From Hyphomicrobiales bacterium (GTDB lineage: Bacteria; Pseudomonadota; Alphaproteobacteria; Rhizobiales; Beijerinckiaceae), in the NCBI GenBank assembly GCA_028290705.1, contig JAQGJH010000083.1:1-32432 (forward strand): a stretch of DNA of 32,432 nucleotides, written 5' to 3'. Positions 22,285-30,400 of this stretch are shown here, in pieces; within the stretch, counting starts at the first letter, position 1; each line of letters begins with the position of its first letter. The translations under genes and the position numbers were made by a program. The notes under the pieces were generated by a model. The model was not told where the DNA came from and ran no database searches. It saw only the letters and a program-made list of their open reading frames with translations.

Positions 22285-23628
22285 TCACCTTTCCCGGAAA
22301 GTGCGCTCGAACTGGTCGGTGAACGGTTTGACGAAGTATGAAAGCGGCGTCCGCTCTTCGGTCGCGATGAAGACTTCGACAGGCATCCCGGGCAGCAGCT
22401 TGCGATCGCCCAGCTTGCCGGCATCGGCCGTGAACCGCACTTCGCCGGTGTAATGCATCTGACCCGTCGCGGCATCACGTGTGACCGAGGGCGAAACGTG
22501 CACCACGTCGCCGCGGATTTCCGGGGTCGTATTTCTGTTGAAAGCCGTGAAGCGGAGGCGTGCGTGTTGTCCCGTGCGGACCTGATCGATGTCGGCCGGA
22601 GCCAGCTTCACCTCGACCCGCAGGTCCGCCTTGTCGGGAACGATCGTCATCATCCGCGCCGCCGGAGTGACGACTCCTCCGACGGTGAAGACCGTCAGTT
22701 CGTTCACCCAACCGGATATCGGGGCGCGCACGTCGACGCGCGACAGCCTGTCCTCGATCGCCACGCGCCGGTCCGCCAGCTCTGAAATGCGCGCATCGAC
22801 CTGCCGCAGTTCGCGCTGCGCATCGGTGCGCGCCGTCTGGTCCACCGTGATGATCTGAAGCCTGGCTTCACTGATCCGCACGTTGGCGCGCGCGATGGCG
22901 GCATCGATCTCGCCGGCTTCGCCCCGCAGCCGGATCCATTCGACGTTGATCGCATGCACGCGCGCGCTCGAGATGAGCCCCTGCTTCAGAAGCTGGTTCA
23001 GTTTCGACCGCTCGGCCTCGACAATGCCGATCTCGTCGCTCTTTGCGCTGCGCCTGGCCGCCAGGCCACGCAATTCCTCGCCCGTCTGTTCGATGCTGAA
23101 GGCGAGTTGTTGCTTCTGGCTGTCGCGATGCTGCTTGTTGCCGGTGAACAGAAGCGTCTCGCCCAGGATCGTCGTTTCGACCTCGGGCAGCAGATCACCA
23201 AGATCGGCCGGGAATTGCAGCGTTTCGAGCGTGTCGCGCTCGGCGATCAGGCGCGTGCGGCGTGCCAGCAGTTCGCCGAGCTGGGTCCGGGTGATCGAGA
23301 GCTCGGCCTTGATCTGGACGTCGTCGAAGCGCAGCAGGATCTGGCCTTTCTGCACGTGATCGCCTTGCCGCACGGCGATCTGGTCGACAATACCACCGTC
23401 GCGATGCTGAACGTCCTTCAGATTGTCATCGACCTTCAGGACGCCCTGCCCGATGACCGCGCCTTCCAGTCGCGCCATCGCCGCCCAGCTGCCGCAGACG
23501 CCGACGAGGAAGACCGCCATCACCAGGCCGGCGGTGACGTGCGGCCTGATACGGAATTGCCGGGCCGCTGGCGGAGACGACATGCTGCGGCTCACGTCTT
23601 CGTAGAGATTGCGTTGCTGCTCGCCCAT
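22285..23628 (-). CDS. HlyD-family type I secretion adaptor (PrsE-like)
   Basis: This 447-residue periplasmic adaptor links an inner-membrane ABC exporter to an outer-membrane TolC-type channel. One membrane helix lies at about residues 30-52 (VTAGLVMAVFLVGVCGSWAAM). The first half-lipoyl segment follows (VDDNLKDVQHRDGGIVDQIAVRQGDHVQKGQILLRFDD). A long coiled-coil hairpin spans about residues 105-300, rich in Arg, Glu, Leu and Ala. The second lipoyl half and beta-barrel come next (VRAPISGWVNELTVFTVGGVVTPAARMMTIVP). The C terminus (LLPGMPVEVFI) is the usual family end. AAGGGG precedes ATG 23628. It is the last gene of the secretion operon, 28 bases after the RTX gene at 23657. No TolC homologue is in the window. 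Confidence 0.94.
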   Translation of the reverse strand: MGEQQRNLYEDVSRSMSSPPAARQFRIRPHVTAGLVMAVFLVGVCGSWAAMARLEGAVIGQGVLKVDDNLKDVQHRDGGIVDQIAVRQGDHVQKGQILLRFDDVQIKAELSITRTQLGELLARRTRLIAERDTLETLQFPADLGDLLPEVETTILGETLLFTGNKQHRDSQKQQLAFSIEQTGEELRGLAARRSAKSDEIGIVEAERSKLNQLLKQGLISSARVHAINVEWIRLRGEAGEIDAAIARANVRISEARLQIITVDQTARTDAQRELRQVDARISELADRRVAIEDRLSRVDVRAPISGWVNELTVFTVGGVVTPAARMMTIVPDKADLRVEVKLAPADIDQVRTGQHARLRFTAFNRNTTPEIRGDVVHVSPSVTRDAATGQMHYTGEVRFTADAGKLGDRKLLPGMPVEVFIATEERTPLSYFVKPFTDQFERTFRER

Positions 23629-23656
23629 TTGCGTATTCCCCTTGTCGTCGCTCTTG

Positions 23657-25609
23657 TCAGGCGAGTTCGCCGTAAATCAGCTGTTGACGGCCGTGAAGGC
23701 TGATCGAATAGGCGATCTCGGCGTCGTCCGAAGCCTCGTCACGGTAGACGTCGATGTATGTGTCCTCTTCGTCGTCGTCGTCTCTTCGTTCGACCCGGAA
23801 GCGGAAGCTCCGCACGTCATCCGACGCATTCAGGAACTGGTTCTCGAACCGCGCATCGTCATCGCGATCATCACGGTCGTCTTCGTCCTCATCCTCGTCG
23901 CGTCGACGAATCTCGTATCCGCGCACGAGGATGCGGTCGCCGACTTCGAGATCAGTGATCTCGTGCACGTAGGCCATGTGAGGCGCCGCTTCGACCGGCT
24001 CAGGCGTTGCGAACGAGAAGGTGTTCTGGCCGCCGCCGCCCGTCAGCGTGACGGGGACGTCGCCGACGGCGAACACATCGTCACCGCTTCCACCCACGAA
24101 GGATTCGAAGCCCGAGAAGCCATCGGCGCCCGACTCGCCGCTGGCCGTTCCAGCCGCGATGTCGATCAGAATGCCGGTCTGCGCCGCGGCGAACGAAAGC
24201 GTGTCACGGCCTTCGCCCCCCTCGAACAGATCGGTCGATCCGTCGGCTGCCGCCAGCACGACGTCGTCGCCCGCATCGCCGGACACGCGATCCGCACCCG
24301 CGCCGTCGGCCAACACGTCGTGGCCGTCACCGCCGGATACGAGATCATCGCCCGCGCCAGCGTCAATCGTGTCTCGGCCTTCCTCGCCAAAGAGCCGGTC
24401 CTGACCGGCGCCGCCGAACACGACGTCCGATCCGAGCCCCGCCATGATCAGGTCGTCGCCCGCGTCCCCATACAGGACGTCGTCGCCATCTTCTCCGAAG
24501 AGCCGATCGTCGCCGCTTTCGCCACGCAGGATGTCGTGGCCGGAGCCGCCATACACGACATCGTTGCCGGCTCCGGCGTAGACGATGTCGTTTCCCCCGC
24601 CTGCCAGGATATGATCGTCTCCGGCGCCGCCGTGGATCACATCGTTGCCGCCGCGCGCATCTATGATGTCGTCGCCGCCGCCCGCCTCGATCGAGTCGTC
24701 CTTCAGTGTGCCGACAAGAATATCGGCGTTTTCGGTGCCGGATAACGGCGGCTTGCGCATGACGTCGAAAGTCGCAGTCTGCGACACCGCCTGTTTGCCA
24801 TCGCTGATCGAAAAAGCCAGCGTCACCTGCCCGAGCTGCCCTTCGCCCGGCGTGTAGATCCAGCCGCCCTCGGCCGCTTCAATCTTTCCTGACGACGCCT
24901 TCAGCCCGGTCACGCCCAGCGTGTCACGATCGGGATCCACCGCGCCGCCGAGCAGCAGCGCCAGCGGCAGGAAGACCGGATGCGATTGCACAATGTCGGA
25001 CAGGCGCAATGGCCCGGTGACGCGCGGCGCGCGGTTGCGTGCCTCGTCGTCCTCGATTGGCTTTTCCTTGTCGCCGCTCTTGGAACCACCGGCATCGCCG
25101 GCGCCGCTCGCTGCTTGGTGACGGCTCGATGTCGCAGGTTCGCGCGGTGCGGCATTGTCGTTGACGGGACCCGCGAAGGAGTGCGGAATGAAAGCGTCGG
25201 CCCGTGCTGACAGCCGCTGGAAATCGAGCGGCTTCTCGTCTTCGAAAAATCGTTCGAAGATGCGCCCGCCGCTCCCCATGGGGCGTAGGGGAAGCGCCGA
25301 AGACCCGCCCTCGGAGTCTTCTTCCGCCTCGTTGCGGCGCTCGGCCGATGATCCTTCATCCTCACGCTGAGCGGCGAGTTGCGCCGGACGCAAGGCAGGT
25401 GTGTCCGGCGTCTGCTCCTGAGGCCTGGAAATCTCGGGCGCGGGCGACGCGACCACGAACAGGCTCTTGAAATACACCAGGACCCCGGTCAGCAGAGCCG
25501 CAATCGCTGCAGGCGTGCGCAGCGACGTGGGCACATCCTTCTGCGCATAGGCGGCGTGCGAGGGGCCGGTCTCCTCCGGGGCTTGCTGCTTGGGCGCGAT
25601 CTTGATCAT
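23657..25609 (-). CDS. Membrane-anchored RTX protein with cadherin-like domain and acidic tail
   Basis: This 650-residue protein has an unusual layout. A cytoplasmic-looking N terminus is followed by one hydrophobic helix at 33-53 (PAAIAALLTGVLVYFKSLFV) and a disordered Pro/Glu/Ser linker to about residue 195. A cadherin-like beta domain spans about 200-285 (GWIYTPGEGQLGQVTLAFSI, then SDGKQ). About ten nonapeptide RTX repeats (GGxGxDxLx type) run at 291-470, where Ca2+ would bind. The tail at 570-622 is extremely acidic and Arg-rich (RRRDEDEDEDDRDDRDDDAR). The usual type I C-terminal secretion signal is not evident. The gene overlaps the exporter stop by four bases and precedes the adaptor gene. 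It could be an accessory of the secretion complex or a surface-tethered protein. The function is unknown. Confidence 0.88.
   Translation of the reverse strand: MIKIAPKQQAPEETGPSHAAYAQKDVPTSLRTPAAIAALLTGVLVYFKSLFVVASPAPEISRPQEQTPDTPALRPAQLAAQREDEGSSAERRNEAEEDSEGGSSALPLRPMGSGGRIFERFFEDEKPLDFQRLSARADAFIPHSFAGPVNDNAAPREPATSSRHQAASGAGDAGGSKSGDKEKPIEDDEARNRAPRVTGPLRLSDIVQSHPVFLPLALLLGGAVDPDRDTLGVTGLKASSGKIEAAEGGWIYTPGEGQLGQVTLAFSISDGKQAVSQTATFDVMRKPPLSGTENADILVGTLKDDSIEAGGGDDIIDARGGNDVIHGGAGDDHILAGGGNDIVYAGAGNDVVYGGSGHDILRGESGDDRLFGEDGDDVLYGDAGDDLIMAGLGSDVVFGGAGQDRLFGEEGRDTIDAGAGDDLVSGGDGHDVLADGAGADRVSGDAGDDVVLAAADGSTDLFEGGEGRDTLSFAAAQTGILIDIAAGTASGESGADGFSGFESFVGGSGDDVFAVGDVPVTLTGGGGQNTFSFATPEPVEAAPHMAYVHEITDLEVGDRILVRGYEIRRRDEDEDEDDRDDRDDDARFENQFLNASDDVRSFRFRVERRDDDDEEDTYIDVYRDEASDDAEIAYSISLHGRQQLIYGELA
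24200..24739 (-). repeat. RTX nonapeptide repeat block of the membrane-anchored protein
   Basis: The coding DNA repeats in 27-base steps that encode GGxGxDxLx units (for example GGNDVIHGGAG, GDDHILAGG, GNDIVYAGAG). They should stack as Ca2+-binding beta-rolls outside the reducing cytoplasm. The units are diverged from one another, so this is an old protein repeat, not a recent DNA tandem array. Confidence 0.85.
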
Positions 25610-27366
25610 GCCGGCACCCTCATGCCCTGCGAGACGTCGCCGCCCTGTTGCACGGTGGTCTGGGCTGCCGGCCGGTTGAGCGCCGCGAGAATCTGGTCCT
25701 TCGGACCAAAAGCCACGAGCTTTCCGGCCTGCACGACGCCGATCAGATCGACCGCGGCCAGCACGCTCGGCCGATGCGCGATGACGATCGCGATCCCGCC
25801 GCGATTGCGGACGCTTTCAATCGCGCCCTGCAGGGCGGCATCGCCCTCCGCGTCGAGATTGGAGTTGGGCTCGTCGAGGACGACCAGGAAGGGGTTGCCG
25901 TAGAGCGCTCGCGCCAGGCCGATGCGCTGGCGCTGGCCCGCCGACATCGAAAGGCCCTGCGACCCGAGCTGCGTCTGGTATCCGTCGTGCAGCCGCACGA
26001 TCATCTCGTTCAAGCCAGCCGCGCGCGTCGCCTCGATGATCTTGCGCGGGTCTGGGTCAACCGCCAGCCGCGAAATGTTTTCCTCGACCGTCGCATCCAG
26101 GAGGCTGACGTCCTGCGGCATGTAGCCGATCTGCTGGCCGAGCATCTCGGGTCGCCATTGCGACAGCTCTGCCCCATCGAGGCGAATGTGACCGCGCAAG
26201 GAGGGCCATACGCCCGTCAGGGCCCGCACCAGCGTGGTCTTGCCGCCTGCGCTGGGTCCGATGATGCCGACCGCCTGTCCGGCACGCACTTCGAAGCTGA
26301 TGTCCGATAGCAGCACGTGGCCCGTCCCGGGGGCCGCGACCGTCAATCGCTCGACCGAGAGGCTCGACACCGGCGTGGGCAGATCGGTCGCCTGGGTGGC
26401 GGACGCGAAGGCGGCAACGGTCTCGCGCAGCCGCTGGAAGGCTGCACGTGCGCTGACGAAGCCCTTCCAATTGCCGATGGCCGTATCGACCGGCGCGAGC
26501 GCCCGTGCAGAGGCCACCGAGCAGGCGATGATCGCCCCGGCGGACAGTTCGCCCTTGATGGTGAGAAATGCCCCAAGACCGAGCAGAGCGGATTGCAGCA
26601 GCATCCGCAGCACGCGCGAGATGGCCCCGAAGGTTCCCGAAATGTCGCTCGTGCGCGTCTGCAGCTCCAGATGCTCGGCATTGGCCTTGCTGAATCGCGC
26701 CACCGCTGCGCCCGAGAAGCCCATGGCTTTGACGACATCGGCGTTGCGGGCGTTGGAATCCGCGATGCCGTTGCGATGGATGGCCGCCGCACGCGCTGCA
26801 CCATTCAGCCGCCGCGTCATCACCTCGCTGACGAGAGTCAGCAGCGCCAGCACGAAGGCGCCGGCAATCGTCATCGCGCCGAGCCACGGATGAAGCAGGT
26901 AGATGAAGGCGAGATAGAGCGGGATCCACGGCAGATCGAAAAAGGCCGAAGGGCCCTGACCCGCCAGGAAGCCGCGCACGTTGTCGACGTCGCGCCCGCG
27001 CTCGAGGCTTTCGGGAACCGAGAAGCCGAAGCGCGGCATGTCGATCGCGACGCTATGGGCCAGAGGGCCGATCCGCGCATCCAGCCGCGCGCCGACACGC
27101 ACCAGGACCTGCGAGCGGATCACGTCGAACCCACCTTGAAAAAGATAAAGCCCGATGGCCAGCACCGACAATGCGACCAGCGTCGGAATGCTGCCGCTCG
27201 TCAGCGCGCGATCGTAGATCTGCAGCATGTAGAAGGAGCCGGTCAGCGCCAGAACGTTGATCACCCCCGAGACGACGAAGAGAAACGCTGTCGTTCCCGC
27301 CATTCCCTGGGTGAGATGTTCGAGCGCGCGCTTGCGGGCCAGTGTGACGTCCTTGGTCTGTGCCAT
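25606..27366 (-). CDS. Type I secretion ABC transporter, permease-ATPase (PrsD-like)
   Basis: This 586-residue half transporter exports RTX proteins across both membranes together with an adaptor and TolC. The transmembrane domain covers about residues 25-320 (helices near 25-50, 62-80, 145-160, 165-182, 255-290). The ATPase domain covers about 335-570. Walker A is GPSAGGKTT (370-378), the Q-loop is YMPQDVSLLD, the signature is LSMSAGQRQR (472-481), and Walker B is FLVVLDEP (493-500), followed by the switch His in IAHRPS. Like PrsD-type exporters it lacks the N-terminal peptidase-like domain of HlyB. Start ATG 27366 lies 75 bases after the peroxidase/RTX stop. Its stop overlaps the next start. 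Confidence 0.95.
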   Translation of the reverse strand: MAQTKDVTLARKRALEHLTQGMAGTTAFLFVVSGVINVLALTGSFYMLQIYDRALTSGSIPTLVALSVLAIGLYLFQGGFDVIRSQVLVRVGARLDARIGPLAHSVAIDMPRFGFSVPESLERGRDVDNVRGFLAGQGPSAFFDLPWIPLYLAFIYLLHPWLGAMTIAGAFVLALLTLVSEVMTRRLNGAARAAAIHRNGIADSNARNADVVKAMGFSGAAVARFSKANAEHLELQTRTSDISGTFGAISRVLRMLLQSALLGLGAFLTIKGELSAGAIIACSVASARALAPVDTAIGNWKGFVSARAAFQRLRETVAAFASATQATDLPTPVSSLSVERLTVAAPGTGHVLLSDISFEVRAGQAVGIIGPSAGGKTTLVRALTGVWPSLRGHIRLDGAELSQWRPEMLGQQIGYMPQDVSLLDATVEENISRLAVDPDPRKIIEATRAAGLNEMIVRLHDGYQTQLGSQGLSMSAGQRQRIGLARALYGNPFLVVLDEPNSNLDAEGDAALQGAIESVRNRGGIAIVIAHRPSVLAAVDLIGVVQAGKLVAFGPKDQILAALNRPAAQTTVQQGGDVSQGMRVPA

Positions 27367-27407
27367 GATTTTCTACGCCGGTCTGAGAACATCGATCGGA
27401 GAAAGGA

Positions 27408-27433
27408 GGCGGCAGGGAGCAGGCCCCGCCGCC
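27408..27433 (-). terminator. Hairpin between the peroxidase/RTX gene and the exporter
   Basis: GGCGGC-A-GGG pairs with CCC-C-GCCGCC around a six-base loop, eight bases after the peroxidase/RTX stop. On the transcribed strand it is followed by TCCTTTCTCC, a weak pyrimidine run. It could act as a leaky terminator, giving more effector than exporter message. Confidence 0.45.
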
Positions 27434-27440
27434 CGACGCA

Positions 27441-30400
27441 TCAGCGGATGAAGTTCGCATCCGTGAGTGTGTGATGACCCTCGAGCTCGAGACGGAATTC
27501 CGCATCGGCCTGCGTGTCGACATTGCCTTGCACCACCGTGATCTGGCCCGCGGCCGTCGTCTCGTAGGTGATCGTCAGCTGTCCGGCGCCGCTCAGGCTC
27601 GCCCCCAGCGTGAAGGCCTGGTCGCCCGCAACCCCGAGATTGGCGTCGATCCCCGAGAGATCGATCTTGTCGCCAGGTTCGAAGCCGAGAATGCGGTCGC
27701 CGTTCGCCGCCGCATAGGTTTCGAACCGGAACGTATCGGCGCCGTCGCCGCCGTCGAGGATGTTCGCCGCCAGGCTCGCGGTGATGATGTCGGCTCCCGA
27801 GCCGGTGATGACGTTCTCGATGCTCGTGAGCTGATCGGTCCCGCTCTGCGCGCTCGATGCCGAACCGCGCGACCCAGTTCCGAGATCGACCTGCACGCTG
27901 GCGGTGAGAGCCGACATGTCGAGCGTGTCGACGCCTTCTCCACCATCGTAACTGTCATCGCCGTCGCCGACGGACGCCACGAACATGTCGTTTCCGGCTT
28001 CACCCGCAACGATGTCGTTTCCGGCGCCCGCGTCCACGAGGTCGTCGCCTGCGCCCGCAAAGATGCGGTCGGCTCCGGCCTCACCGTAGATCATGTCCGC
28101 ACCGCCTTCGCCGAACAGGTGGTCGTCGCCTGCGCCGCCGAACACGATGTCCCGGCCCTCGCCGGCCTTGACGAAATCAGCGCCGTCGCCGGCCGAAATC
28201 GTGTCGGCGCCGCCGCCGGCCACGATGACGTCGTCACCCGCGAAAGCGATGATGTCGTCGTTCGTGGCTTGCCCGGTGAGCACGTCGGCCTGCGCGGTTC
28301 CGACGATCAATCCCGATGATGGGGGCGTCGGGTCGACGTCCGTCACGGGAGGCGCTTCCTCAACGTCTTGCTCGTCGTCTTGCTCTTCCTCCTGCTCAGG
28401 AAGATCGTCGTCGTCAGGCGTGAACCCGGAGCCCTGGCCCGGGTTGTCGTCATCGGCGTCTTCTGCTTCCTCCTCGTCCTCGTCGTCCGCCTGCGCAACC
28501 GCGATCTCGGGCAGGCCGGCGGCCGCGAAGGTGATGGAATATGCGCCGGTGCGAACGGTTTTGGTGCCATTCCCGTTGTCCAGCGTTTCCACGGCCGCGA
28601 GGTTCGATCCAGCCGGCAGCTCGATGACGTCCTGCGGCCGAAGCGTCCCGATGATCGTGTCATTGCCGCCGTTCGAGCGGAACACGATGCGATGCGCGGA
28701 TGCGAGGCTCGTGATGTCCACCGTGTCGTCGGTTGCCGCGCCGTCGATCGTGATGGTGCTGAAATTCAGGCTGGTGCCGGTGAAGTCTCCCACCACCGCG
28801 ATGCTGTCGCCGCCATTCGCTCCGCCGGCCGCTCCGCCCGGCGTCGTGACGCCGAGCGTGTTCACCCGGATCTCCTCGATGTTGTCGAGCTCGGCGATCA
28901 CCGCGCCGTTGCGCGCGATCACGATCTCGGTGTTCAGCGCCAGCGCCAGGCCGGTGAAGGCCGAGAGCGCGGCCGCACGACTGTAGATGACGAAATTCTC
29001 GGCTCCGGTCGCACCGTTGAGCTGGTAGGTATCGACACCGGCTCCGCCATCCACGATGTCACGGCCACCTGCGGTCGATCCCTGGGTGATCGTGTCGTTG
29101 CCGTCGAGCCCGAAGATGATCTGCGAGCCGTTTCCACCGTTGAGCGCATTGGCGGCATTGGTTCCGGCCGTGACGCCGAACGACTGTCCATTGAAGTTCA
29201 GCGTTTCGACATTGCTGATCGTATCCGTGCCATCCACACCGTTGACATCGGTCACGACGATCTGGCCGGGCGTCGCCGTGAAGGCAAAATTGCCGACCGC
29301 ACTGCCATAGACCGCAGTATCGGCGCCCGCGCCGCCGTCGAGCCTGTCGTCACCCGCGCCGCCGTTCAGCGTATCCGCCCCGCCCTGGCCGTTCAGGATG
29401 TCATTGCCTGCATTGCCGTTGAGCGTGTCATTTGCCCCAAAGCCAAAGACGCCGCTGGTGCCGTTGGCGATGTCGTCGCCGGCGGTGCCGTTGAACGTAT
29501 TGGATACGAGCGGAATGGCGTTCCAATTGTCGCCGACCACTCCGGTCGGGACGGAGAAGAGCGTTTCGACGTTACCGGCGCCGTCCGTGAAGGTCACGCG
29601 AACACGCAGGACATCCCCCACCTGGCTGCCAAGCCCCAGCACGCCGTCGTTCGGAGTAAAAGATGGACCGGTCGCGTTGATCAACAGATTGGTCCAGGTG
29701 GCTCCCCCGTCCTCCGAGACCTGCCACTGATACGCAAAAGTCCCGAGCCCATTGGCGTCCGAAATTCCAGAGGTGTCGACGGTCAGCGTCTGCCCTTCCG
29801 TCGGCGTCTGATCGCTGATCACCGGCAGGCCGACGGGCGCAGCATTGAACAGTGTCGAGACATCCACGACGCCGTCGGAGAAACGCAGTTTCTCGATGTT
29901 GAACAGCCGGTCGGTTCCGTCCGACTCGCGGGCGCGGCCGCTCGTGGGGTCGACAGGCCCGTCGCTGACGGTGACGTGTTCGACCATGATGCTGCCATCC
30001 TGGTTCGCCGTGAACGCGTAATTGTCCTTGAGATCCCAGAAGACCGCCGTGTCGACGTCACCGTCCCTGCCGCCGTCGAGGATTTCTCGGACAATGTGCA
30101 GCTGCGACGGATTGAAGGTTCCGTCGAACATGAGTTCGGCCAGCGTGCGGCCGCCGTAAAGAACATCGCCGCCGGCATCATGGATGGGCTCCGACATGCC
30201 GTCGGCGCTGCCGATCTCGATGCCGTCCGTCGTTCTCAGGCTGATGCGGACGTTGAGCCAGCGGTCGCCATCGAGAATGTCGTTGCCGGCCATCCCCTCG
30301 ATCGTGTCGCTGCCGCCGCCGCCCATGATGATGTCCGAGCCATCGGACGTGTCCATCACGATCGTTTCAGTCTTGCCCGCCACCGTGACTTGTGTGCGCG

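Noticed and set aside
23609-24745. Plus-strand open frame of 378 codons with repeating VVA/IVA pattern
   Set aside because: It is antisense to the RTX repeats; its periodicity simply mirrors the nonapeptide coding repeats.
26317-27474. Plus-strand open frame of 385 codons
   Set aside because: It is opposite the ABC exporter gene, which has full Walker and signature motifs.
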